DNA from: JAFGKM01 sp964408175
GTDB lineage: Bacteria > Ratteibacteria > UBA8468 > B48-G9 > JAFGKM01
Reading direction: 5' to 3'
DNA length: 19,003 bases
NCBI GenBank assembly: GCA_964408175.1
Contig: CAYOYL010000237.1
Coordinates: 1-19,003, forward strand
The notes below the pieces were generated by a model, which saw only the letters and a program-made list of their open reading frames with translations, searched no databases and had not been told where the DNA came from. Below are positions 1 through 6,857 of the stretch, one piece after another. The position numbers were made by a program, and so were the translations under genes. Position 1 is the stretch's first letter. Each line of letters opens with the position of its first letter.

Positions 1-1371
1 ATCTACAATCTTATATCCATATATGCATTTATACCTTTTTACACTGCTTCCCTGGACATCTTTGTGGTAAACAGCCCCTACATACTGGCTGAAGACTATA
101 CTGTATTTTAACGCTATCCTTGCCCACATGTCAAGGTCTCCACCACGCTTCACACCCTCAGCGAAAAAGCCTGAATCATCAAAAATTCTTTTGGGTATTG
201 CTACTGCACCGGACCAGACTGGGGACGCACCATATAAAGATGACCTGAAATAATCAGGTAATATCCCTTCCCAGTCTTTGCCTCGCGGGATGAACCAGAA
301 TATAGGTTTTTTAAACCTGCCGTCAGTTTTTTTTTCTATGTATGCTGTTGCATATGCCCCTGCCTCTGGATACTTTCTGTGTAAACGAACGATGGTTTTA
401 AGAAATTGGGGCATCCACTCATCGTCCGCATCAAGAAAGGCAATAAGTTCTGTTGATGCTTGTTTTATACCGTAATTTCTTGCGGCTGTCTCTCCAGACG
501 GGGTAAGATTGTTAAAAAGAGTGATTCTTTTATCAGCAAACTGAGCAACAACCTTTTCACTGCCGTCTGTAGAGCCGTCATTCACAACTATAACCTCAAA
601 ATTCTGATATGTTTGTGCAAGAACTGATTTGACAGCCCTGTCTATGTAGTCTACCTTGTTGTACAGAGGTATGACGATAGAAACCTTTGTCTTACTATTA
701 TTGAAATTGACAACCTGAAAAATCTTATCTACCAGTGAAACGCCAGAATCCATGTCATTGTTATAATATATAACCTTTGTAACCTCCATTTCCTCTGCCG
801 CAAGAAGATTCTTTTTGATAATTTTCAGGCCTTTGAATATACGCTCCTCTTTTTTTTTACTTTCCACACTTCTTTTATCTAAATCTCTTCTCTTCCTTCT
901 AAATTCGCTCAGGCTGAAATCCGCCGTTACAAATACGGTTATATCAGGATAAAAGAAACTTCTTTTCATACGGTCTGATAACCTTTCAAAGGTAATTTTT
1001 CTGAGAGTTAGGTCTGTGAGCCACCCCCACCAGATAAAGAGACCCTCGTCATTCGTAACAAAGTCGTAATTAAGTGTAGATGCCTTCCTGATTTTTATCT
1101 GGCAGGCAAACCACTTTCTGAACAGTTTCAACATTGACAAATAACTTCTGGGTATATTAAAGAAAATGAGTGAGAGAGACGCAAGAAATGCACTGGGGGC
1201 ACTGATGATAAAATTACAGTAGTCTCTTATCGTTAAGTCAGTATCGGAGAGGTCAAGACACCTGTAATCAGATGAGAGACGCCTGAAGAACTGATTTTTT
1301 ACATAGGTTTTGCCAGCGCCTGCTCTACCGACGAAATCAATTATTACAGGTTTGTCTTTTTTATCTATCAT
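1..1371 (-). CDS. P-loop kinase-like domain fused to GT2 glycosyltransferase (3' end beyond window)
   Basis: The reading frame is open from ATG at 1371 to the left edge, 457 residues, and the C-terminus is missing. Residues 8-22 are a strand followed by a Walker A motif (GRAGAGKT, 15-22). A possible Walker B/DE pair lies at 108-109 (TNDEG). Residues about 1-220 therefore look like a small P-loop nucleotide kinase-like domain of unknown substrate. From residue 229 a GT-A fold family 2 glycosyltransferase begins: VSIVIPLYN, then VNDGSTDGS at 263-271, and the metal/nucleotide-sugar motif FLDADDEW with the DxD at 314-316. GDLDMW at 411-416 fits the family's acceptor-side ED motif. GT2 enzymes transfer a sugar from a nucleotide-sugar at the cytoplasmic membrane. 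The start overlaps the 3' end of the GT4 gene by 11 bp, so the two are probably co-translated. The GT2 call is firm; the function of the N-terminal domain is not known to me. Confidence 0.85.
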   Translation of the reverse strand, partial: MIDKKDKPVIIDFVGRAGAGKTYVKNQFFRRLSSDYRCLDLSDTDLTIRDYCNFIISAPSAFLASLSLIFFNIPRSYLSMLKLFRKWFACQIKIRKASTLNYDFVTNDEGLFIWWGWLTDLTLRKITFERLSDRMKRSFFYPDITVFVTADFSLSEFRRKRRDLDKRSVESKKKEERIFKGLKIIKKNLLAAEEMEVTKVIYYNNDMDSGVSLVDKIFQVVNFNNSKTKVSIVIPLYNKVDYIDRAVKSVLAQTYQNFEVIVVNDGSTDGSEKVVAQFADKRITLFNNLTPSGETAARNYGIKQASTELIAFLDADDEWMPQFLKTIVRLHRKYPEAGAYATAYIEKKTDGRFKKPIFWFIPRGKDWEGILPDYFRSSLYGASPVWSGAVAIPKRIFDDSGFFAEGVKRGGDLDMWARIALKYSIVFSQYVGAVYHKDVQGSSVKRYKCIYGYKIVD

Positions 1372-2437
1372 TATTTTCTTTCTGTAAAAGTTCCTGATAG
1401 ACATTCAGGGTTTTTTCAGTCATACTGGAAACTGTAAAGTTTTTGATGATGTTTTCAAAAGCAGTATCTATAATGGATGATACAATCTTTGGGTTTTGAA
1501 GGATATATTTTATCTTACAGACAAGTTTTTCTACATCTCCCGGTTCAACAAGAAAACCGGTTTTACCGTCTTCTATAAGTTCCGGTATTGCACCTATATT
1601 TGTACCGATAACAGGTGCCCTGGAAAACTGTGCCTCAACGACTGTTCTGCCGAAGCCTTCAGGTTCAAGTGAAGGGACAACAAGAATATCTATATTCTTT
1701 AGCGCTTCTTTTGCATCCATCTGGACTATCTTTACTACACCGTCCATACTGTTTTCAGTTATCCATCTTTCTAACTTTATCCTGTATCTTTTACTACCGC
1801 TTCCTACAATAAGTGCTTTTACATTATGCCCATCTTCACAAAGTCTCTTGATGGCCTTCAGAAAAAAGAAGTGTCCCTTATACAAACGAAAACGGGCAAC
1901 CATCCCGATAAAGAAGGTATTACCTTTTTCCTTTTGAATATTGGCAAAGTCTTCAGAGATACCATTATATACCAACCGTATCTTACCGTCAGGGATTTTA
2001 AGATATTCAACAGCATGCTTTTTTAAAGATTTGCTTACGGTTATTACCATGTCCCCTTTGCCTTCCGAACAACTGTACCATCTGAATCTGTTGAAACTAT
2101 GGATGCTTGTGACCCACGGAACAGTAGGGAATGATTTCATAACAAAATGCATAATCCAGCAGGGAAAACGGCTCTGAACGTGGATAACATCAGGTTTTTC
2201 ATCTTTTATTATTTTTTTTAGATGGCGGTAAGAATTCAAGAAAACAACGATGTTTTTTCTGTCCATAGGGAGGTTGTACCACCTGACACCTGTTTTAGTC
2301 AAAAGAGGGATAAACCTTCCCTTTCCACTGACAACGGTAACCGTATGTCCCAATTCAGTCGCTTTTACGGAGAAGTCATAAACCCCCCTCTCAATTCCGC
2401 CAAAATCCATTGAAGGCAGAACACGTAGTATCTTCAT
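1361..2437 (-). CDS. GT4-family glycosyltransferase (GT-B fold)
   Basis: This is a 358-residue two-domain GT-B glycosyltransferase. The N-terminal acceptor domain begins with MKILRVLPS and the GGIERG loop (13-18). The C-terminal nucleotide-sugar domain runs from about residue 174. It carries the retaining EX7E pair in EPEGFGRTVVEAQ (Glu260 and Glu268), followed by the usual PVIGTNIGAIPELI and GKTGFLVEPGD segments. Such enzymes add sugars to lipopolysaccharide core, O-antigen or other envelope glycans from the cytoplasmic face; the exact sugar cannot be read from sequence. Its ATG overlaps the vapC stop as ATGA (2434-2437), so translation is probably coupled to vapC. It overlaps the downstream P-loop/GT2 gene by 11 bp. 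The family is certain; the substrate is unknown. Confidence 0.9.
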   Translation of the reverse strand: MKILRVLPSMDFGGIERGVYDFSVKATELGHTVTVVSGKGRFIPLLTKTGVRWYNLPMDRKNIVVFLNSYRHLKKIIKDEKPDVIHVQSRFPCWIMHFVMKSFPTVPWVTSIHSFNRFRWYSCSEGKGDMVITVSKSLKKHAVEYLKIPDGKIRLVYNGISEDFANIQKEKGNTFFIGMVARFRLYKGHFFFLKAIKRLCEDGHNVKALIVGSGSKRYRIKLERWITENSMDGVVKIVQMDAKEALKNIDILVVPSLEPEGFGRTVVEAQFSRAPVIGTNIGAIPELIEDGKTGFLVEPGDVEKLVCKIKYILQNPKIVSSIIDTAFENIIKNFTVSSMTEKTLNVYQELLQKENNDR

Positions 2438-2829
2438 AGTAGTTTTATATTAGAAAAGTACTTACGGTAAAAACCCCTGTCTCTGGTGAGAAAACAGTCT
2501 GCTTGAACCATAGCGAAGGCCCCAATTAGAAAATCGGTAATAATTCTTGTTCTATCTTTCCGCGTCTGTCTGTAAACCTGCCAGTTTGTTCCTGCAAGGA
2601 AACAGGATTCGTTGGTGAGTGGAAGTATATTTATATTCATCTTCTTCAAGGTTGAATCCAGCATATCTTTGTAGTTAAATTGGGGAACAAGTTCGGCATA
2701 GACAATATTGCAGATGACAAGGGCACCTTTCTCAAAGGCCTTTTCAACCGCATGCAGTGATTTTTCACCGAAAGCAGGGTCGGGAAGAAATATATCCAGA
2801 AGAATGTTGGTATCTATTGCCGTTATCAT
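2434..2829 (-). CDS. vapC: VapC-type PIN-domain toxin (ribonuclease)
   Basis: This is a 131-residue single PIN domain. The four acidic metal-binding positions are visible: Asp6 in MITAIDTNILLD, Glu46 in VYAELVP, Asp99 in RIITDFLIGA and Asp117 in FLTRDRGF. PIN toxins of type II systems are Mg2+-dependent RNases, usually cutting tRNA or rRNA, and are held inactive by a partner antitoxin. The ATG follows directly on the TAA of the vapB-like gene (2830-2832). The stop overlaps the start of the GT4 gene as ATGA. The length is typical for VapC. The family assignment is strong; the RNA target is unknown. Confidence 0.9.
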   Translation of the reverse strand: MITAIDTNILLDIFLPDPAFGEKSLHAVEKAFEKGALVICNIVYAELVPQFNYKDMLDSTLKKMNINILPLTNESCFLAGTNWQVYRQTRKDRTRIITDFLIGAFAMVQADCFLTRDRGFYRKYFSNIKLL

Positions 2830-3048
2830 TTATCTGCCCCGTATTTCCTTAATATATTCGTTGGTGTGAACGTTTTTCTTCTTTAAAATACCAAATACAT
2901 CCCTGAATTTTTTGTTCCCACTACTTTTCTTCTTAATGAGCAAACCGTTTTCTTTTGGAATGAAATCAATCTCCGTATCTTGGTATATTCCGTACTGTTC
3001 CCGGTATTTCTTCGGTATTGTTATCTGTCCCCTCTCCATAACTTTCAT
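2830..3048 (-). CDS. vapB: VapB-type antitoxin, AbrB/MazE-like swapped-hairpin DNA-binding protein
   Basis: This is a 72-residue protein with an N-terminal SpoVT/AbrB fold: MKVMERGQITIPKKYREQ is the family signature (x-GQ-IPK-R). It is followed by the EIDFIPKENGLLIKKK hairpin and a basic, probably toxin-neutralising C-terminus (GILKKKNVHTNEYIKEIRGR). Antitoxins of this kind bind their own promoter with the toxin and repress it. The gene has a good Shine-Dalgarno sequence (GGAGGT, 3056-3061, 7 nt from ATG). A consensus promoter lies just upstream (3087-3115). It is immediately followed by vapC with no spacer, the standard antitoxin-toxin order. The pair lies between two glycosyltransferase genes on the same strand. 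Confidence 0.88.
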   Translation of the reverse strand: MKVMERGQITIPKKYREQYGIYQDTEIDFIPKENGLLIKKKSSGNKKFRDVFGILKKKNVHTNEYIKEIRGR

Positions 3049-3055
3049 TTTTCAT

Positions 3056-3061
3056 ACCTCC
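3056..3061 (-). promoter_or_regulatory. Strong ribosome binding site of vapB
   Basis: GGAGGT on the minus strand lies 7 nt before the ATG at 3048. It fixes the vapB start and is stronger than the sites of most neighbouring genes, which are overlapping or weakly led. Confidence 0.75.
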
Positions 3062-3086
3062 AATTTCATATTTACACTTTCATATT

Positions 3087-3115
3087 ATTATAGTATGATA
3101 TATTATATCTGTCAA
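3087..3115 (-). promoter_or_regulatory. Consensus sigma-70-type promoter of vapBC
   Basis: Read on the minus strand there is an exact -35 TTGACA (3115-3110), a 17-nt spacer, and an exact -10 TATAAT (3092-3087). The start point would be near 3080, giving a leader of about 30 nt before the vapB ATG. The site is in the short gap after the GT9 stop (3126-3128). A direct repeat ATATTAT at 3082-3088 and 3100-3106 (18 bp apart) overlaps the -10 and spacer and could be an autoregulatory operator; that part is inference. This is the best promoter match I found in the window. Confidence 0.8.
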
Positions 3116-3125
3116 CGTTTTAGCA

Positions 3126-4142
3126 TTATAGGTCAAAAAGGAGTGGCTGTTCTTTCTCATCCAGTATCAGCATAGCGGGTTTAATTACCTGTTGTGTAGT
3201 AACCTGCTTGAGGCATAGATAATTCCTTCTGCACCGCTTACTGTTCTTGCATGGGAAACAGTCAATGTCGCTGTGAACAACGAAGTTTTTCGTACCAATG
3301 GGACCATACCTGTAAGGATTGGTAGGCCCAAAGATTGCAACAATAGGGCAGTTCACTGCACTTGCCATATGCATAGTAATGGAATCATTTGTTATCACCA
3401 GGTCCATCCCCTCCAGTAGTGCGGCCAGTTCTTTCAGGCTTGTTTTACCTGCAAGATTATATACGCTGTTGCTGTTAATACCGTTTTTTATTCCTTCGCA
3501 TAATTGCTTTTCACTCTCCACACCTGTAATGAAAATCTTTAAATCCCCGTAAGTATTGAACAACTCTTTTGCCACTTCCGCAAACTTCTCTTTGTCCCAG
3601 TGCCTTTCCTCTCTTCCTGCTCCTGGATTCAAAACTATACGGATATCGGAATTTTTAATTCCCAGCGACTTCAGACGCTCTGACATAATATCCCTGTCTT
3701 TTTTGCTGATAGGGAAAGACAGTTTTATCTCTTTCTCTTCTCCAAAATAGGGGATAAGGAGGTCAAGAATACGCTTTGATTCATGGGTAAATTTTTTCTC
3801 AGAAAAAAAGTACCTGTAGAAGAAAGAGAGTCTGTACTTACCCCTCAAGAGTACCGGGATTAAAGGATTGGTGAAAGAAACAACAAGGTCATACCTTTTT
3901 CTCCTTGCTGACTTCAAAAACCTGAAAGGGTTTCCATTGTATAATATACATCCTGAAAACCATGGATTTTCTTCTGCAAATTCCCTTGATGAACTTCCCA
4001 ACATTATATCTATCTGGGCATCTTTGAATATCTCCCTTATTTTTTTGAATGCTGGGGTCATTAAAAGGTTATAACTGATACTACCTGCTCCAACAATGAG
4101 AATCTTTTTTATGTCAAGGTCTTTGAGATTTTTCGGGCACAT
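3126..4142 (-). CDS. GT9-family heptosyltransferase (ADP-heptose:LPS heptosyltransferase-like)
   Basis: This is a 338-residue GT-B protein of the WaaF/WaaC/RfaQ family (GT9). It begins IKKILIVGAGSISYNLLMTP, the usual N-terminal nucleotide-fold strand and loop. It then has LNPGAGREERHW (171-182), TNDSITMHMA with Asp253 and His258 of the family DSxxxH motif, and FGPTNPYRYGP (271-281). A C-terminal cysteine cluster (Cys295, Cys298, Cys304, Cys310) matches the C-PC-C-C pattern common in the family. These enzymes transfer ADP-heptose, or a related sugar, to lipopolysaccharide inner core at the inner membrane. The exact acceptor is not decidable here. The start overlaps the upstream ELM1-family gene by 34 bp; no later in-frame ATG precedes the first core strand, so the 4142 start is kept. 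Confidence 0.88.
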   Translation of the reverse strand: MCPKNLKDLDIKKILIVGAGSISYNLLMTPAFKKIREIFKDAQIDIMLGSSSREFAEENPWFSGCILYNGNPFRFLKSARRKRYDLVVSFTNPLIPVLLRGKYRLSFFYRYFFSEKKFTHESKRILDLLIPYFGEEKEIKLSFPISKKDRDIMSERLKSLGIKNSDIRIVLNPGAGREERHWDKEKFAEVAKELFNTYGDLKIFITGVESEKQLCEGIKNGINSNSVYNLAGKTSLKELAALLEGMDLVITNDSITMHMASAVNCPIVAIFGPTNPYRYGPIGTKNFVVHSDIDCFPCKNSKRCRRNYLCLKQVTTQQVIKPAMLILDEKEQPLLFDL

Positions 4143-5203
4143 TCTTCCGCCTCATTAAGTTTTTTAAAGGGGGTGTTTTCAACATTTTCAAGTTTTTCAG
4201 CCAGTTTATCCAGTCCTTTTGCTGGCAGATATTCAGCATACCCTTTCTCAATAAATTTTTCAATAGTAAGGTCAAAGATTAACCTTCCCGGTTTTTCCCT
4301 TTCCACCCCCATTATTATGACCGGTTTTCCAGTACTTGCAGATTCAGAAATCATGTTGACACTGTCTTCGGTAACAAGTATATAGTCGCACAGAGAGAGC
4401 ATACCCGGATAATGAGAACCTTCAGAGTGACCCGGGAACTCAGAATAAAGAAAAAATTTCCTGTTTTTAATATACTGTTGAAGAAATGATACAACACCTG
4501 CACCTGTTCTTCTGGAGGTGGTGAGTAAAAAATTATACCTCCCTTCAATAGATTCAAGAGATTTCATAAGTTTTTTGATAATACTGACCGGGATACGATA
4601 GTTCTGGTCATCCCCGCCTATAATAATACCTACTGTCTCTCTTGAGTCGGGTATGTTGATAATATTTTTCAGACGCTCCCTCTCTCTTTTTAAAAAATCG
4701 TCCGAGAGGAGATTCGGGGCACCGAGGGTTACAATAAGATTTTTCAGATGTCTTTTTCCTTTAAGTCTCACGTGGTCGTGATAGGGAACAACAAGATAGT
4801 CAAAAAATCTTAGGGGTATGAAAGAAGGTACCATTATATGAAGGGATTTTGCTCCTGTCTCTTTTGAAAGTATTAAGTTTACAGGAGCGAGAACAGAGCC
4901 GGCGGAGATAACAAGGTCAAATTTTTTTTGACAAACCTTTTCTGCATCAGTCATCATGTTCGCTAAAACCTTCTTTGCGATTTTCCATAACCTTAAAGAA
5001 CATAACAGGGCAAGTACCTTGCTGGATACAGGATATCTACCTTTTCTTTTAGGCAGGCGGTATGACGGACCTCCAAGGAAAACCCTGAAGGTTTCCACCT
5101 GAGCCCCCGGAAAAGAGTTTGCAATGCCACATGTCTGATTGAAGTTACCCTTAATCCCATCATCCAGCAAAAGATAGGGGTCAGGTCTTGCTTTTTGCAC
5201 CAT
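4109..5203 (-). CDS. ELM1-family (DUF1022) protein with element-derived N-terminus
   Basis: This is a 364-residue protein resembling the 'mitochondrial fission ELM1' family, whose bacterial members have a GT-B-like fold and often lie in lipopolysaccharide gene clusters; their enzymatic role is not established. Recognisable segments are LLLDDGIKGNFNQ (11-23), the glycine-rich IIIGGDDQNY (193-202), LLTTSRRTG (226-234), and the hallmark LVTEDSVNMISESASTGKPV (276-295). Family members normally start about half a dozen residues before the DDG motif. Here residues 2-9 (VQKARPDP) are translated from the terminal inverted repeat of the adjacent transposable element (5177-5199), and ATG 5203 lies inside the element. 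The native start codon has therefore apparently been lost or displaced by the insertion. No clear Shine-Dalgarno is seen (only AAGAAA). The TTG at residue 12 is an alternative start. Whether the protein is still made is uncertain. Confidence 0.8.
   Translation of the reverse strand: MVQKARPDPYLLLDDGIKGNFNQTCGIANSFPGAQVETFRVFLGGPSYRLPKRKGRYPVSSKVLALLCSLRLWKIAKKVLANMMTDAEKVCQKKFDLVISAGSVLAPVNLILSKETGAKSLHIMVPSFIPLRFFDYLVVPYHDHVRLKGKRHLKNLIVTLGAPNLLSDDFLKRERERLKNIINIPDSRETVGIIIGGDDQNYRIPVSIIKKLMKSLESIEGRYNFLLTTSRRTGAGVVSFLQQYIKNRKFFLYSEFPGHSEGSHYPGMLSLCDYILVTEDSVNMISESASTGKPVIIMGVEREKPGRLIFDLTIEKFIEKGYAEYLPAKGLDKLAEKLENVENTPFKKLNEAEECARKISKTLT
5177..5199. repeat. Left terminal inverted repeat of the Y1 element
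   Basis: This 23-bp end starts GGGGTCAGGTC and finishes TTTTTGCA on the plus strand. It is the exact reverse complement of 6077-6099. It contains a small TGC-A5-GCA hairpin when read on the minus strand. It also carries the transposase stop codon (5181-5183) and codons 2-9 of the ELM1-family ORF in another frame. Confidence 0.85.
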
Positions 5204-6053
5204 TTTCTTTTTTCTTGATAATCCGGCTTATTGTTGAACAATGTACATTAAGAAATTTGGCTATATCTGATTGGTAGTATCCATATTTTTTAACGGCTTC
5301 TACTATACACCTATGCATTTCTTTTTTATTACATATTATCTCCTCAGAAAATATCTCTTCAAGAGAGGGTCTTTCTACATATCGTTGGATTCTTGGAATC
5401 TCTCTAATATCTTCCTTGCCTTGTTTTAACGTTGCGTATTTTTCTATAAATGCTTTCCCACCCAAAAACACTTGCCCTCTAACTTCTTCCCAGATAGATT
5501 CTTTCTTAACGCTACTGTTAACAAATTCTATATATCTATTCCTTGCTTCTGTTAAATTGCTACTAAACTGTCCAAGAATCCAGTCCGTTGTTAAATATAA
5601 AGGTTTACTTTCGTATCCAACAGTAGCCCTATAACTGCTCCATTTCCATCCGTCAGGGCTATCAGTCAATCCTGCTTTTACAGGATTTAGAACAATATAT
5701 CTACAAACCTCAAGAAGATGACTCTCTTTTTCTATTAATATAGATTTATATCTGCCCTGTAATAGATGTCCAGTTCTACTATGTCGTTTGTTATATAATT
5801 GGGTGTATGTACCGTTTAGATACCTCATTCCTCTGGAAAGGTTCCCTTCAGGTGTTTCAATAACCAGATGATAATGGTTGCTCATTAAACAGTAGGCATG
5901 ACATAACCAGTTAAATTTCTCCTTTACTTCCCTCAAAATTTTAAGAAATAAGATTCTATCCTCATCTCCCAAAAAAATATCTTTCTTTTCATTCCCTCTA
6001 GATGTTATATGATAAACTGCTCCTTCAAATTCTATTCTTAATGGTCTGCTCAT
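5181..6053 (-). CDS. REP-associated tyrosine transposase (Y1_Tnp, HUH) with C-terminal HTH
   Basis: This is a 290-residue single-strand DNA transposase. It starts with the family signature MSRPLRIEF-GAVYHITSRGN. The metal-binding HUH motif is His60-Tyr61-His62 in LMSNHYHLV. The probable nucleophilic tyrosine is Tyr119 in CRYIVLNPVKAG, and the WKWSSY segment (136-141) is also typical. Beyond the Y1 domain, residues about 255-283 form a helix-turn-helix (YQSDIAKFLNVHCSTISRIIKK), as in many REP-associated members. The protein is full length with no frameshift. Its stop codon lies inside the left terminal repeat, so the gene fills nearly the whole element. It most likely acts only on its own ends; a role in moving related short repeats elsewhere is possible but not shown here. 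Confidence 0.9.
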   Translation of the reverse strand: MSRPLRIEFEGAVYHITSRGNEKKDIFLGDEDRILFLKILREVKEKFNWLCHAYCLMSNHYHLVIETPEGNLSRGMRYLNGTYTQLYNKRHSRTGHLLQGRYKSILIEKESHLLEVCRYIVLNPVKAGLTDSPDGWKWSSYRATVGYESKPLYLTTDWILGQFSSNLTEARNRYIEFVNSSVKKESIWEEVRGQVFLGGKAFIEKYATLKQGKEDIREIPRIQRYVERPSLEEIFSEEIICNKKEMHRCIVEAVKKYGYYQSDIAKFLNVHCSTISRIIKKKENGAKSKT

Positions 6054-6059
6054 AAAGAA

Positions 6060-6088
6060 ATTATAAAATAGTAAGATGCAAAAAGCAA
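6060..6088 (-). promoter_or_regulatory. Putative transposase promoter, -35 in the terminal repeat
   Basis: On the minus strand TTGCTT (6088-6083) is followed after 17 nt by an exact TATAAT (6065-6060). A start 6-7 nt downstream would fall at about the transposase ATG (6053), so the transcript would be leaderless or nearly so. No Shine-Dalgarno is visible before that ATG, which fits. Confidence 0.45.
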
Positions 6089-6099
6089 GACCTGACCCC
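6077..6099. repeat. Right terminal inverted repeat of the Y1 element
   Basis: This is the exact reverse complement of the left end. It ends CCTGACCCC on the plus strand and reaches to within two bases of the hisF stop codon. The proposed transposase -35 box (6083-6088) lies inside it. Confidence 0.85.
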
Positions 6100-6101
6100 C
6101 G

Positions 6102-6857
6102 TCAACGAACCTCTAGACCTTGCTGTTTAAGATAGTTTTTTATCTGTGCGATGGTATACGTTCTGAAGTGCAGGAGAGAAGCCAGCAGTACCGCACTTGC
6201 CTTTCCATTCTTAACCACATCTGATAGGTGCTCAAGGGTTCCTGCTCCACCAGAGGCGATAACAGGAAGACGCACACTGTCAGCAACACTTCTTGTCAGT
6301 GGAATATCGTACCCCTTCTGGGTACCATCCATATCTATACTTGTAAGGAGTATCTCCCCTGCACCGAGGTCTTCAATCTTTTTTGCCCAATTCACCGCAT
6401 CAATACCTGTGGGAGTTTTTCCGCTTTCTATGTAAACCTCCCATCTATTTTTATCAATCTTCTTGCCGTCAATCGCTACAACAATGCACTGGCTTCCGAA
6501 TTTTTTTGCACCGTCTTTTATCAGGTTAGGAGTCTTAACCGCAGAGGTGTTCATTGAAATCTTATCTGCACCGGCCTTCAGAAGGTCTTCTATGTCCTGC
6601 AGACTTTTTATCCCACCGCCCACAGTCATCGGTATAAAAACGACCTCTGAGACCTTTTTTACCACATCAACCATTGTTTTTCTTCCTTCTATGGTGGCAC
6701 TTATGTCAAGGAAGACCAGTTCATCCGCCTTCTCCCTGCTATAGAAATCGGCGTGCTCAACAGGGTCACCTGCCTCTCTGAGATTTTCAAAGTGCACGCC
6801 TTTAACCACCCTGCCATCCTTCACATCAAGACACGGAATTATTCTTATCGCAGCCAT
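6102..6857 (-). CDS. hisF: Imidazole glycerol phosphate synthase, cyclase subunit
   Basis: This is a 251-residue (beta/alpha)8 barrel that closes the imidazole ring in histidine synthesis, releasing IGP and AICAR, using ammonia channelled from HisH. The N-terminus RIIPCLDVKDGRVVKGV holds the catalytic Asp of strand 1 (Asp11), and VVAIDGKK holds the second catalytic Asp. Phosphate-binding loops are seen in MTVGGGIKS and VIASGGAGT. It is a true HisF rather than a WbuZ/LegF-type homologue, because the DVKDGRVVKGVHFENLREAGDPVE stretch (given here in two overlapping parts: DVKDGRVVKG and FENLREAGDPVE) follows the histidine-pathway type. It overlaps hisH by 13 bp. A transposable element sits just after its stop codon. 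Confidence 0.97.
   Translation of the reverse strand: MAAIRIIPCLDVKDGRVVKGVHFENLREAGDPVEHADFYSREKADELVFLDISATIEGRKTMVDVVKKVSEVVFIPMTVGGGIKSLQDIEDLLKAGADKISMNTSAVKTPNLIKDGAKKFGSQCIVVAIDGKKIDKNRWEVYIESGKTPTGIDAVNWAKKIEDLGAGEILLTSIDMDGTQKGYDIPLTRSVADSVRLPVIASGGAGTLEHLSDVVKNGKASAVLLASLLHFRTYTIAQIKNYLKQQGLEVR

Larger units (their letters stand above)
5177..6100 (-). mobile_element. Complete 924-bp Y1-transposase element with 23-bp inverted ends
   Basis: The element is bounded by perfect 23-bp inverted repeats at 5177-5199 and 6077-6099 (outer end GGGGTCAGGTCTTGC). It contains one intact transposase gene. On the right, its outer edge lies one or two bases after the hisF stop codon (6102-6104). On the left, it runs straight into the coding sequence of the ELM1-family gene. 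It belongs with the REP-associated (IS200/IS605-like) single-strand transposases by its protein. Long perfect inverted ends are not typical of classical IS200. The identical ends and the intact ORF suggest a recent or still mobile insertion. I cannot identify a target-site duplication, and none is expected for Y1 transposases. Confidence 0.8.
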
